Source of the DNA: Eudorina sp. 2006-703-Eu-15
Taxonomy: Eukaryota > Chlorophyta > Chlorophyceae > Chlamydomonadales > Volvocaceae
Reading direction: 5' to 3'
Length of the DNA: 64,000 bases
NCBI GenBank assembly: GCA_003117195.1
Contig: BDSI01000107.1
Location: forward strand, 221,926-285,925
Under the pieces are notes generated by a model. That model saw only the letters and a program-made list of their open reading frames with translations, was not told the origin of the DNA and searched no databases. This document shows positions 23,501 to 35,985 of this stretch, piece by piece (position 1 is the stretch's first letter; each line of letters begins with the position of its first letter). The translations under genes and the position numbers were made by a program.

Positions 23501-26500
23501 GGCGGCGCACACCCCGTTTCCAGGGACCGCTGTAAACCTGTAATATGGGTTCACGCAGCATGCAGCAGGTCTTTGCTGTGCCTGCCTACGTCATGCTGTA
23601 ATCGTCCCCAGGACCCTGTGCTGGATGCCAGCTTGGTGAGGGATTGCGAGCGAGGGCAACCGCGCGCTGCGTTGAGCCCGCCTGTCGCCGGACCCCATCG
23701 ACAACCACAAGCTGGGACCACATGGCGGGCTGCCGCCACAAGTGGTAATGAGACACGTAAAACAGGTTGCGCTGATCCCGGTGCCCCACCTCCTCCATGA
23801 GGGCACCCTTGTCCAGCTTCCCGGATATGGCGGCGCGCAGACTGCGCTGCAGCAGCTCGTGCAACATGCTGCCGATAAGCGCCGCCTCGCCGCCATCCGA
23901 GCCTTGCGCCACGCGCTCTTGGAGCCACGCTTGCCGCGCGCATCGGATTGCCGTGCACACGGTTGTGCCTGCGTTCGGGTTGGACAGGGGCGGCACCGAA
24001 GAGCCCCGAGGCAGTCAAATCCGCAGTCCAGGGCACCCAGGGCCGCAGCGGGTGCCGACGTCTCGTGCTGTTGGTGCACTGACCTCTGCGGCTCCCACCA
24101 AGCGGTCGCATCCCGTCCATGCGTAGGGCTCAAGGCTCTCACATTTGGGGTGTGGCACCTTCCTTGCCTGTTGGCGGGTCCAGTCCCCTGACAACTGCCG
24201 CAGTGGCCGCAACCATCATTTGCCTTCCAGTTGCGGACCGCCGCGCTTCACAGGCCCACATCCGGCAGCCCTCTGAGCAGGAAACCGGCCCGCAGCAACA
24301 CCCGGGACGCAGAGCAGTAGCCAGCTGACGAGGTTCAATTGAGAAAATAAATAAACCGCTGACGAGGTGTTGGGCGGCGGACGCACCTGACAGGAGCACG
24401 TCGGGGTGGAGTACGAGCAGGCCCTCCGCCGCGCTGACCTCCAGGGTGGTGCACGTGGGGCTGGCCAGCGAGCGGCCGCCCACCACGTTGACGGTGTCCC
24501 CGGGTGCCACCTCCTGGTCGGCCCACATGTCCCTCAGGCACACGCGGACTTGGGTGCCCTGAACCCGCACACCGGCACACGGGCGCATCCACAGAAAACA
24601 TGTACGTCACTGCGCTAATGACCACTGCAATGAAGCTTAGCGTTGGGGCCGCTGGTCTTGTCTTCCGGCTTCATCTTCAACTTCGGGCAAGACCACCTGT
24701 CGACAGACAGCAATCCCTTTTTCATACCCACACACAGCACCACAGCGCCAGGTTGCGCGGGTCCATGTTCAACACCGCCGCGACATCGCCGGCCTCTTAC
24801 CTTGTACTCGTTGAAGCAGTGCAGCACCTTCTCGTGCCCATGGTGCGAGCTCTCGACCTCCAGCACCACGAAGTGAATTTCCTCGCGGTCGCCGAGCAAC
24901 GGGATGGCTGCCGCGGCTGCCGCCGGTGGCTGCTGGGTGGACCGCACATCCGGTGGTCGGTAGTCAGACTGATCTGATGGGACCGCCAACGGCCGAAGAC
25001 CTACTGCCATGCGCGCCGCCGCCGGATGTCCGCCGCGGGGAGGTACAGAGGGGTTGTGCGCGTCCGGACGCGTGTGCGGGACCGGGTGCGGAGGCTGTGA
25101 CACCGACGCCGCCGACGCGGCGTTGTGCATGTGTGCTGTCGGACCCGCTGCAATGCTTCCCGCCGCGACGTGGGGCGTCGCGGAAGTGCCCGCCGGCCTC
25201 GGCTGCTTGCCTGTGGCATTCGCCACGAGCGCGTCAATGTCGACATCACCCCAAAGGTCATCGTCATCATCGTCATCCGCTGGCAAGCCCGGGGAGACGA
25301 CTCGCGGCTGGGGAGCACCCGCGTTCCCAACGGCATTGCGGCATGCAACGACATTTGCGTCCGCTGCAAAGGGCCCGGCGCACCCGGGCGGGGAGACCGG
25401 ACGGCAAGGACCCGCCGGCGTCATGTGAGGTGCTACCCCGGGCCCGCCCGGACACGTAGGTCGAGCCCGAGCACCCAAAGCTGTGACTGGGCAGGGCATC
25501 GCGGCCGTCCTGGCGGCACCACACGGCTGAGTCGCCGCCGCCGCCGATCCGCACAACGCTGTCCGAGGTACCGCGGAGCCGGGTGCATGGCTGCCACAGA
25601 CCGCCACAGCGGCGAGCGACCCAGTTGCTGCCCCCGCACCCGCAGCAAACCCCGCCAGGTCCCGGACTGAGCTCAGGATGGGCTGGGTGGGCGCTATTGT
25701 GCCGTCCGACCCCGCAGGCCCGCAGAGTTCCCTGGCGGGAAGGACCTGGGCGGGCGGTAGGCTGCTGCCGTCACTAGCGGCGCAGCCGCGCGGATCGCTG
25801 TGGAGCGCTGCGAGCTGAAGCCGGGTGCCATGAGGCTGATCCGCTTGGGGTCCTGCTCGGGAAGGTCCGCCTGCGGCAGACGACGTATCGAGGACGCCGC
25901 TACCACCGGGTGCCGCTGCAGACGCCGCTGCTGTGCCTCTCGGGCCCGCATGGGACTCCTTGCCAGGTTCCGTGCTGGGTGTGTGCGCCTGCGCGACCTG
26001 CTGTGCGGTGCAAGAACCCGGCTCCGGCTCCGGATTCGGCGGCGCTGGTGGCTGCGGTGGCGGCTCTGGTGCGCCAGCGCCCTTGTGCTTGACCATTAAC
26101 TCAACCTGCAGTCCACGCGTCGCAGACATGCATGGGTCATGGGCGAGAGATAGGCAGACTAGGCTCACACGCGCAAATGAAGCTTTCGGGGGAAACTGAT
26201 ACGCAGCAGATGTAGCCAATTCAGCGAGGCAAGGCGGAGACGTGGGTTCGGAGTCTTGCCCGGTCTGCTCCGTGGCTGTGCACGTCTCCGCCACAGCATA
26301 CGCGCCGTGCATGGGAGTATGGGAATTCTGCAGGGTTCGCATCGCCGCACCTCACCTCACCTGCTCAAGGAGATCCAGCAACGCGCGACGCTTGTTGGCC
26401 CCCGACGCGGGCTTCATCCCCGACGCGCCGAGCGTGCGCTTGCCCCCCAGCGTGAGGACGGACGGCGTGCACATCGCCTGGCGCGCGTAGTCAGCGCTCT

Positions 26501-26513
26501 GAGCAGCACCCAT
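17578..26513 (-). CDS. DNA2: DNA2 DNA replication nuclease-helicase
   Basis: Twelve exons, phases consistent, 1743 aa: 26361-26513, 24801-26105, 24387-24558, 23757-23968, 22731-23396, 21707-22165, 21017-21331, 20262-20661, 19806-19978, 19296-19514, 18828-19070, 17578-18492. Residues ~50-460 are a Pro/Ala-rich N-terminal extension with an acidic DDDDDDLWGD patch. The nuclease half follows: VLLSGTTV..IRCARQ (first Fe-S Cys, ~553), GLKGQLDAS and FEFKTGK (catalytic Asp, Glu, Lys) and KCDYCSVSATC (remaining Fe-S Cys). The helicase half is SF1: GMPGTGKTT (Walker A, ~1270), LDEASQ (~1382), GDHYQLSPLV, SQYRM, TVDKYQGRDK and LNVAITRART. All catalytic residues seen in the family are present. Dna2 trims flaps of Okazaki fragments and resects DNA ends in the nucleus, working with FEN1 and RPA. 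At ~1740 aa it is longer than animal and yeast forms because of the N-terminal extension and low-complexity inserts. Confidence 0.95.
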
Positions 26514-26663
26514 TGATCGAGGACGTCTGCATGCACGGGGGCGCGGTTTCGGTTTTGGCGTGTGTGGTTAGCGAGGAGGCTGCGGCTGTCCGATGACTCT
26601 AGCGGGGTCCACTGTAAAATCATTCATAACGGTGGCGACAGAGATAAGAGGTACCAACGGGAT

Positions 26664-26713
26664 AGTAACCGTTACAAGGCGGACCCGAGTCCCGACCGGA
26701 TGTTCCAACGGGA
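26664..26713. repeat. Dispersed repeat A, copy 1
   Basis: Contains AACCGTTACAAGGCGGAC followed by CCCGACCGG and TGTTCCAACGGG. Related copies lie at 48510-48568 and 61716-61760. On the minus strand it supplies a TGTAA about 120 bases past the stop of the gene at 26793-27902. Confidence 0.75.
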
Positions 26714-26792
26714 TGGGATCCGGGTCTCAACTCTCAAGCCCATGGCGTGGTTGGCCCGCTGCGCAAGGGCGCCCTGCGACTTTCCAAAGCTG

Positions 26793-27902
26793 TCATTCCA
26801 TTACGGGACCTCCAAGTCTGAAAGCGTACCTGGCTGCTCCAGGCGTCCTGTAGGTGTCCGTGCCTGCGAGCACCTCCTGCATGACCTGGTCATCGGTGCT
26901 CTGCAGAGAGGCTTCGGAGTGGTCGCCACGAGAGAAGAAGCCGTGCAGTCCAGGGCGTGTCCTGACGGCGATGGCCGGCTCCTCGGGTGGTCGCCGCTGC
27001 TCCCGGCATGCCAGCGGCTGCGCAACCGGCGCCGACGTCGATGCGGCCCTGCGTGGCAGATTGGGAAGGCAGCTTACACAATAGCTCGCATGGCGCATGG
27101 CTAGCAGGAAGGCGAGTGCTGCCCGCCGCACCTGTGGCTGCTCTGCCTGGCGAGGAGTTGCTCCAGTAGATCGTCCGTCGGCTGCTGTGGTGGCAACGCG
27201 GCGCCCTGCAGTTCAGCATCCGATGCTGCGCGCTGCACAGCCTCGATGAGCGTCCGCCGAAAGCCGTCCTTGCTGGCTTGCGAGTTCTCGGCTTGCTGCT
27301 GCGACGCGCTGGCTGCCTCCTGCGAGCCGCCACCTCCCTGACGGGGCGAGGGCACCATGCGGATGTTAAGGCATGCCAAGGTCCGAATGGTGCAACTTGT
27401 CAGCATGTTGTGTGTTTGGTACCTTCTGCGGCGAAAAGGCTGCCGTTGGTGAACTTGCCCACACAACTTGCATACCACCATCGTCGTCTGCATCTTGGCT
27501 CAGCAAAACCTGCAAAGTGCAAGAAGATCAGGTAACACGCGCGATAACCGCTAGCGCAAGAGCTACCGAGCACCTTACATTGTCAAGCAGATGCTTGCCA
27601 GGTGTTGAGAGTCTGCCTCCCGGAGGCCGAACGCCGGCGACATAGCGCCCATTTATTGCTGCTTCCGTGTCCTTATTTGGCACCTGCGGCACGAATTACC
27701 CATTTCTTTCCTGATGGTGCGTTTGGCAGGCATATCGTCCTCAAACTGGGCCACCTTGCGCTCGAGGAAACGGGTTATGTCCGTGCCCGGCCTTTGCTTA
27801 GCCGCTCCTAAGGGCTGCTTCTGCAAGTTTGTAGCGCAATCATGGTATCAAGCTGTGCAAACAAGTGGTGCAGACATGAGGCCCGCGACGTACCTTGCCC
27901 AT
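26793..27902 (-). CDS. Unknown protein, six-exon gene upstream of DNA2
   Basis: Best-fitting model: 27894-27902 (a 3-codon first exon, MGK), 27755-27814, 27579-27683, 27423-27509, 27132-27337, 26793-27048; 240 aa, all phases agree. Readable segments are GTDITRFLERK, VPNKDTEAAINGRYVAGVRP, LSQDADDDGGMQVVWAS, a Gln/Ala-rich helix RRTLIEAVQRAASDAEL and QQPTDDLLEQLLARQ, then a Pro/Arg-rich tail ending RLGGPVME. No family is recognised. It is hydrophilic with no membrane segment. The segment 27684-27754 is also open in frame, so that short intron could instead be retained. The start is uncertain. It lies head-to-head with the OSTC gene and just upstream of DNA2 on the same strand. Confidence 0.58.
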
Positions 27903-28316
27903 TTTCCCGGTAATGTTAATAGTTCCGAACTTTGCATGCAAGTCGAATGGAGAGCATCGAGGGATAAACGTGCAGTTTTGGGCATGAGAAACGACTTGTT
28001 TTGTAGGCCAGAAACAAGAAAACGTTAGAAGACAGCCCTTCCGCGTCGCAGTACAGCGAGCTGGATCCAAACCGCATTCGTTACTGAGTGCCGTAATTGA
28101 GCTCATCTGGTTCACTACCACTGCGCTTGCCTACCGTTGTGGGCTGTGGAGTCAGGCGTGTAAATTTTGCTTATCACCTGGCTGACGACCAGCAACTGAT
28201 ATACTTTGATTACAGGAAGGAAGGGTATTGTTTCGTATACTTAACGATAACCAAACTTAGTTCGGCTCATTGCTGCGTCAGGACAGTTGACGCTGAGTTA
28301 AGATCACTTCGGTGCA
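27903..28316. promoter_or_regulatory. Shared intergenic promoter region (unknown protein / OSTC)
   Basis: About 410 bases lie between two predicted divergent start codons. The sequence is AT-richer than the exons. No defined motif is claimed; the call rests on gene arrangement. Confidence 0.4.
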
Positions 28317-29395
28317 ATGGCTCGCCTGTCCTCGGTAGGAAGAATCTCTGCAAAACATTTCCAGGATCGATATGGTCATTGTTTTCGACGTTTCCGCTGC
28401 AGTTGGAGGAGCTTCGGCCCTCGCCCATGCTGATTTGTGCTTTGGTCCTGGTGAGCTACTTCTTTGTCACGGCGGGTATCGCCTACGATATTATCAATGA
28501 GCCACCAGCAGTCGGAGGGCAGACGGATCCGGTGACTGGTGAGTCCAGGGCGGGGCGGGTATTCACTGTCCAGACATACACGTAGCTAAGGCGCGCGCAG
28601 TCATGGAGTTCTGGCAGCGGGTGGCCAGTTTTGCAGAACTGGGCCGACCGCGACGGGGATGGGAGGGGGTGGGACCGGACCACCCAATCCTATCTGTGGT
28701 GGAAGGCCGGATCCGCTGCGTGCAGCCAGTAGACGTAGACTCTTGATGGATAGATAGCAGCGCGAGACGCTAGGGGGTAGGGATTGGGACAAGGGAAGCC
28801 CACTTCCGGGCACGATGGGGATCGTGGGTGCCCGAGGAGGGTCGGGCCCGACCGGTGGGAGTTGGCAGCGGGACTTGTAGGCGAGGGCCGCTCGCGACGG
28901 GAAGGGGTGTACGACAGGGAAGCTTACGTGGTGATGTGCTGCCTTGTGCAAACCATAGCCCCATCATGGAGCGCCCGACTGCATACCCGGACCCAGCAAG
29001 GCCTGACGTGTGCGACGTCACTCTGACTCAGCTGGGCGGGCAGGCCTGCCGAATGGTGCAACTTTAGCTAGTACGATTAGGTTGGGACGCGGGACCAGGC
29101 TAGTTTTACCGCACCGGGCAGGGGCGCGTCTCCGAATTGCTGAGGAACGCGCCCTGGGTGCTGCAAGGACTTGAGGAGGTTGAACAGCGGACTGCGAGGC
29201 GCAGACCGCCCGGGATGGGCTTCCGCCCAATCCCTTGAGGGGGCACAGCTGTCACCGATCCTCAGGGATCGGGCGCGCGCCCTTGGTTGAGAGTGAGGCC
29301 CCTCTCCCCCGAATCCGGGGGAGAGTGCTTCGGCGGTCTCCCGTATGGGGCGGGTTAGCGCCCCCGGCCAGCGTCGGCCCAGCAGATATGTAACG

Positions 29396-29429
<34 letters not shown>

Positions 29430-30167
29430 TCTATGTCTGCAGGGGCGGTTAAGCCAATGACGTTCATGCCGTACCGGCTGAACGGCCAGTTCATCTTGGA
29501 GGGTCTGAGCGGAGGGTTCTTCTACACTCTTGGAGGTATGATGCTTCCCTGTTTTGCATGAGACGTGTATCTGATCCGGTTACCACACCTCGATACCCGT
29601 CAACTACATTGGGCTGCCTGGCGACATGCAGGAGTCGGCCTTATCCTGCTGGACCTCAGCCGGGATAAGAACAAGAGCACATTATTCCGGAACTTCTACT
29701 TGATGCTGTAAGTATCAACGTTCCGCCGTGCAGGAAAACGCGCAATAAAACAGGGTTGGTTGCCCCACCCTACACTGAACTTGTAACCGGCAACACACAC
29801 AATGCAGGGGCGCCGCGGCGACTCTCCTCTCCTATATGGTTTGCCAGGTGTTCATCAGGTGGGGCAACCTTGGTGCGGCCGTTGCCGTTGGTGATACAAC
29901 CGTTAGTGGACGATCACGGCACCAAGTCACGCATATAAGCACCGCAACAGCATACAGGCTGTACGACAGTCTGCGGGTGACTGCAAAAATTGTGTGCGAA
30001 CGTTGGCGGCAAGCACACCATGACGTCCTCACCATGCCCGTCTGTGCTGTACAAACAAGAGGTATGACAATAAACATTGTGATATCCTCTTCTCCAATAT
30101 CCCGTGCATGTCACCGGCCCCCGGTTGCGCCCTCGACAGGATCAAGATGCCTGGATACATGCGGTGA
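28317..30167 (+). CDS. OSTC: Oligosaccharyltransferase complex subunit OSTC-like (DC2/Ost3-Ost6 C-terminal family)
   Basis: Exons 28317-28334 (tentative first exon MARLSS), 28403-28538, 29443-29535, ~29632-29707, 29808-29858, 30140-30167; 133 aa against about 149 in animals. The hallmark sequence is clear: [20 protein letters not shown] (membrane segment 1), [18 protein letters not shown], then [18 protein letters not shown], a second hydrophobic segment [16 protein letters not shown], a third [14 protein letters not shown], and the conserved end [12 protein letters not shown] is an ER membrane subunit that links the oligosaccharyltransferase to the translocon for co-translational N-glycosylation. 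A (CA)n tract sits just before the third exon. The first exon is the weakest part: the usual ~30-residue cytosolic N-terminus is shortened. The start of the fourth exon depends on one base. Confidence 0.87.
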
Positions 30168-30288
30168 ACAAAAATCGTCGTACCCTGTTCCCGGGTCCGT
30201 ATTCGTGCCATCGCTCATTGTGATCTGCGCTATGTACAACCGCACCACGGCTGTCACCACTGCTGCCGCGGGTTCGGTCGGCTTATGT

Positions 30289-30293
30289 TGTAA
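30289..30293 (+). terminator. TGTAA polyadenylation signal of OSTC
   Basis: TGTAA lies about 120 bases past the OSTC stop. The convergent CCP5 stop is at 30472, so the 3' ends are very close or overlap. Confidence 0.6.
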
Positions 30294-30471
30294 AGCAATG
30301 GTGGGACAGTCTTCGAACTGCGGATGCCTCGCCTCGAATGATACACCTTCCCACACGATCTTTGCCACTACGGTAGATGTCAAACGCGCTCTTCGCAGTG
30401 AACTTCCTACTTCAATTTGTCGAGTGCAATCTGTCTGGAACGAATGCGCGGCCCGGATCCCAGCGCCCATG

Positions 30472-33400
30472 TCAGCGATTCCTACGGTTGGCGCTGGACG
30501 ACCTACCAAACACCACGCTGGGCTTAAGCTTGGCTGCATTCGCAGCAGCGATCTGGTCCTGAGTGATGAGCACCGCGCCACCCGATCCTGAGGGCCGCGG
30601 AATGACAATGTGTCTGGAGGCGGCCGCGATAGCGCTACTCGGCGGCAGGCCAGCGACAGCCGTGCTGGCCGCTGCAAAGGAGGCAGTACTCGCAGGCGCG
30701 GCCCCGCCGGCCGAGGAGGGCCGTCGCGCGCTGCCGGCCGAAGGCGGCCGCTGCCAGCCGGTTGCCCCGACATGGCCCAGGATGCTGGTGGACGCCCGAG
30801 AGGGCGTACTGGCCTCCGTCACCATGTAGCCGCCTGCTAGCCCCGAGGCGTCGATTCGGTCCGTCAGCGGGAACTTGAACTCCGTCACCCGTCCGCAATA
30901 CACCGCAGCGCCCTTGAAGCTGGGCTGCGGGGACCGCAAAGGGGAGGGGGCGTCCAGCGCTCGGAACCGCGTCGACACCTGCAGGGGGGAGGGGGGCCGT
31001 GGGGCGGCCGTGAGATCAGCGACCAATCGACAAAGCGGTTAACGCAGCGATGTGCACGTGGCATGTGGCGCACAACAACGAAACGACGCTCTCAACGGCA
31101 CGTGGGTTTCGGACCCTGATTGCAAGCCCGCGTTATGTTTCATGTAGGCGCCGTTTTGCTAGGGAGGTGCGACACCTACACCGGCGGCTGATGAGCTGGA
31201 CGCCGGCGAACCCGTCCGCACGGTGAGCTCCTCGTGGTCGTCCCCGTCGTCGCTTTCGCTGGACCCGTCGGCCATCGTGGCCGACATGTCAGCAGCTGCG
31301 GGCGCGACGGCTGCGGCAGCCTCCTCCCCCTCGTCCGGTTGTGCGTCCGTTGGGCTGTCCCTGGTGCCGGGCGCACTCGCGACCGCAGCTCGGGGCGAGC
31401 CCGACACTACCAGGGGCGGGGCGCCCTTCGTCGGGACGCTGGTGCTCCGCGTCAGGCCGTCGCTGCTGGTCCGGATCAGGGCCCCCTGGATGCCGCTGCG
31501 CCGCGGCGCGACGCCCGAAGCGCTGGTGGCGCTGGCCGCCAGCGTGCCGTGCGACGCGATCATGGGCAGGGGCAGGAGGGCGTTCGTGTTGACGCGGCGG
31601 GAGGGCTGCGGTGTCGGCGGCGGCAGGCGGCCTTTGGCATTGGCGTTGCCGCTGGTCACGCTGCGGCCGAACGCCACGGCGCTGCTGGGCCCGGCGTTGG
31701 CGCTGCCGGCACCGCTGTGCCCTCCTCCCACGTCGGTGTTGAGAGCCGCCGATGGTCGGCGGCCTGCAGGCCGCAAATCAGCGCCCCATGCACCGGCGAG
31801 CAGCAGTCAGGGCGTCTCCTGGGTCATCTTCGAGGCCTGCGTCTACAACCAGCCCCCAGACCCCAGGACTGGAGTGCATCCTATTTGTCCATAGGCTCAA
31901 CCCCAGTAATGATCCAAGGATCCGAGCGACGCAACCAATTCACGCACGAAGCACATCCGGTCGGTCAGCGTGAGCACAGAAGAGCATCGCATGGGTGAAG
32001 CACTCGGTCACCGACAAGCCAGCCGCCATGCCCCTAGAACCCTCCCCGGCCCCCACCCCGCACCCACGATGTCGACCGGCTGACGTGAAGGCCGGCCCGA
32101 CCCGCAGCGCCCCAGCCGCGATCATGGACCGCAGCCGCTCCACCACCGCGTCGCTCATGGCCGGCAGGTGCGCCGCGCGGGTCTCGGGTGTGGCCCTCAG
32201 CACCGTCAGGATCCAGCTGCGCACGCCCTCCAGGCTGCGGTGCTCGCTGAGCGGCAGGCGGCTCCAGGGGTTGGTGCCCTCCAGGTCCAGCGCCGCCACC
32301 AGGATGGCCCGACCCACGCCCTGCGGTGTGCGAGATGTTGCGAAATCGTCCACGCAGCACGACAGCGTGATTGGCATTCGAGAGTACGTACTCGAACCCA
32401 AGAGGGCGCGGCCACATCTTGCCCATCGCCCTGCAAACCTCTGCCCTCGTCTCCCTTCGCACGATTACAAACACACGCGGATACGCACTGATGTGCTAGG
32501 CGCGGAGCAAGAGCATAGGCCAACCAGGGGAGGCACGGTAATCGGCCGCCGCGACGTGTGGCGGTCGGTCTCCCCTCTCCGCCCCGCTCCGCCCGCCTCA
32601 CATGGAAGGCCCCGACCGTGAACTTGGGCGGGAAGCGCTTGTTGCAGGGCGGCGAGGCCCGGCCGCCGTGGTCCCCGGACGCGGGCGCCACCACATTGAG
32701 CGTGCGGGCGGAGTTATAGTTGGCCTCGATGGTGTACAGGTGCGTCAGACCCGTCTCCCTGGGGCCCGGTGGGGAACAACAGGCGCCAGCAGAAAGCTCT
32801 GGAGAGGGAGGGCTGGGAGCTGCGGGAGCCGCGACGCGACGCGACCTCCGGTTGATAACCGAGACGCACAGGTCCAGGCCGCTACAGTGTGTCGGGGGCT
32901 TCAGCAGGTACGGCTGACGGCCACCCGTGGCGACCCGCCCACAGCAGGGCGTCGAACGCTCGACCCAAACGAGCAGCGCAGGTTCCCGGACTGAAACTGG
33001 GGCTGGGGCTGCCCGATACCTGCTGCGCTTGACGCCGCCTCTGAGGACTCAGCCCGAGGGATCCCCAACAGGCTGCCGCCCATGCATAGTTCCGCTGGTG
33101 CCGTGTGTGGTGTGTTTGTACTGCCGAGGACACCAGGCACCTCCTGGACGTCCCAGCCGACAGCTTCCGGGCGTATCGACCCGGCAAATCGATGCCGCTG
33201 AGTTGTGACCCGGCAAATCGATGCGACATCGGTGCAGTGTGCACCCCTCGGGAGGGGACAGGGGAGGGGGGAAGAGGAAAGCCGCGGCGGACCTCAAGTC
33301 CCCCCAAGTTCCCCTAGTCCAGGTACGTGCCCCGAGGGCGCGCACCTGTACAGCGCCACACGGCCCGCCCCCTCCTTGGAGGCCCCGTCCTTGTCCGGCC

Positions 33401-35892
33401 TGATCATGTTCTTCTCCGTGTAGTTGCAGCCCACGAAGTCGAACGACGGGTTGTTGAGCGCCACCAGCTTGGCGTACAGCAGGCTCTGCAAGTGGGCGTC
33501 ACAGTCCTCCAGCGTGTTGCCATAGATGAACACCCCTGGGGGGGGAAAGCGGGGCGGAGGTGTAGGCATCGGCACCGGCACCGGCACAGCAGTTCGGGGT
33601 GTGGCAGGAGCAAGAACCCCGACAACCAGGTAGAAATGCACCCAGCGCACACCCACGACACCGTCTTCCAAAGCAGGACAGCATACAACATAATAGGCTC
33701 AGGAAGTGGTCATCAGGATGCTGGCCAGAAGCTGGCCAGAAGCTGACATTCAGCAGGAGGGCGGTCAGAAGCGCCACGCCAGTGCGGCATAATCCCAGGC
33801 CCGGCACGGCTCAGTCGCATCCGGGCAACGGCGCCCCGGGCACAGGGAGCCGCTGCCGCCGAGCCCCAGACGGAGCTCGCGCACCCTTCTTGTTCGCGTG
33901 CGCGTGCAGGTCGATGTAGTACTCGAGCAGCCCCTGCTGCGCGTAGAACATGAGGAGCGTCTTGATGGCGTACACGCTGGGCTGCGTCTTCTGCGGGGTT
34001 CCAGGGAGGGCGGGCGGGAGGGAGGGGCCACGGAGCGCCGTGTGTGCGTCATCGGTCCATCCAGTGGCCCAGCCATGCCGCCCCCGCGCGGCGGGCGTCC
34101 GAGCACCCCGAGTGTTCCCAGCCGCCCGTTGAAGTCGTCGCAGTCGCCACAGTCTTCAAGGGCAAGGCTGCAGAGGAACTTCTAAGCCGGCTCCAGCACC
34201 GTTACCCGGTTAACCTTTGTCCCTGGCCCTCGCGCACTGAGCCCCCGACCCCCTGACCAGACCTCCGCACCCCAGCCTGTTCCCAGTCCTGCGCCCGACT
34301 TGACCCTGGTCGAGACCTGTCCCTGGCCGTGGCGCACAGACGCCCTGACCTGGTTTTGGCCTCTGACCTTTACCCACTCTGACCCTTTACAGCCACCGCT
34401 ACCCCCCTTTTTGTCAATAAAGACAGCGAAATCGCGAGACAATCACCGATTGCGAAGTAGTTGTCCGGTTGGCCGACGCCGCCGTCCAAGTAGGACGTAG
34501 TAATTATAGCCACCGCTACACCCCCCCGCCCACCCACACACCCCAATTTCCTATACCAACCAACCCCCCGCACCTGATCCGGCACCCCCGTGTAGAAGCG
34601 GTTAAGGTTCTGCCCCAGCGTGTCCGTCCGGTAGTTCCCCACCGCCACGCCGTCCGGGTTCACGATGGGCACCAGCTTGAACACGAACCGCCGCCGCAGC
34701 GCCGCCGCCCGCGGGTCGGAGCGCCGCAGCAGGAACGCCAGCATGCCGTTGAAGATGTGCGTGGCGGGGGTCTCGCCGGGGTGCACCCGGCTGGACACGA
34801 AGAAGACAGTCTTGTCCCGGAACAGGGCGGCCGGAGGCCCCGGGTCGTGCTCGAACACGCCGGGCAGCGGCGGCTCCTCCCCCGTGGGCGGCCCCGGGCT
34901 GTACTCCGTGATGGTGATGACCTCCACACGGCGGCCGCCCAGCGAGCGCGTCAACAGCTGTCGCCGATAGTAGAGCCGCCACCCGTCGGGGCTGGCACCG
35001 CCGGCGCCGGCGCTGGTGCTGGTGCTGCAGCACGCGTCGCCCGCGCAGCGCAGCGATGCCGGCAGCGCCGCTGCCGCCGTGGGTGTGCGCGGCGCCGGCG
35101 GCGGCCGGTCCGCGCCGGTGTTGGCGGCAGCAGCGGGGGAGATGGCACGGGGTGCGTGCATGTACGACAAGGGGCTGGCGTCGGTGCAGGTGGCGCTGTG
35201 CTCCTGGCCCCAGTCCTGACCGCCACCCGCCGATGCGACGACCCCGTTCTGCTGGAGCGGCAGCTGCGTGTCCAAGTGGTCCAGCATTTCCTGCAGCGGC
35301 AGAGGCAGGCTTGCAGGTCATGAGTGGACTGAGGATGGGGAAAGCGCGAGGGAGAGGCGGGATGCGCGAATGGCGCGAAGCAGCTTGCCGCTCTGTGAAG
35401 CGGACCATTAGGAAGCGGACCACTAGGACCGCTTCACAGAGCGGCCACTAGGTGCACATCGTGGCGCTGGCGATGGCCGCTTTGGCGGCCCCGTCAACCT
35501 GCCTGCGTCTGCTGGTAGCTGAACGGGATTGCGAAGGCGAAGAGCGCCTCCTCATCGCTCTCGAAGCGGTGACAGAACCGCAGCTGGAAGTCGTCGCCCT
35601 CCCGCCGGTACGTCACACGCAACCTGGTGGGCGGGGGAAGGAGAAGGCCGGGACAAGGGAGAAGGCTGGGAGGAGGAGGTGACGGCGTGCGGGACGCTCT
35701 GGTGAGACGTCTGCGTCCCCCGACCGGCGCCTAGAGCTGCTCCAGCGGTTGCAAACCCAACAGCAAGCAGGAGGGTGTTGCCTGGCACCCAACCAGGGAC
35801 CGAGGGGCCCCGCGCGCCGAACGCACTGCCCGGTCCTTGGCTTGTCCGACGGAGGCACCCATATCGGTACCACAGATGTGTGTGTGTGTGTG

Positions 35893-35985
<93 letters not shown>

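Noticed and set aside
24801..26105. Separate gene from the large single exon 5' of DNA2
   Set aside because: Splice sites and phases join it cleanly to exon 1 and to the nuclease exons; the end of the exon (IHFVVLEVESS) flows into the DNA2 N-domain.
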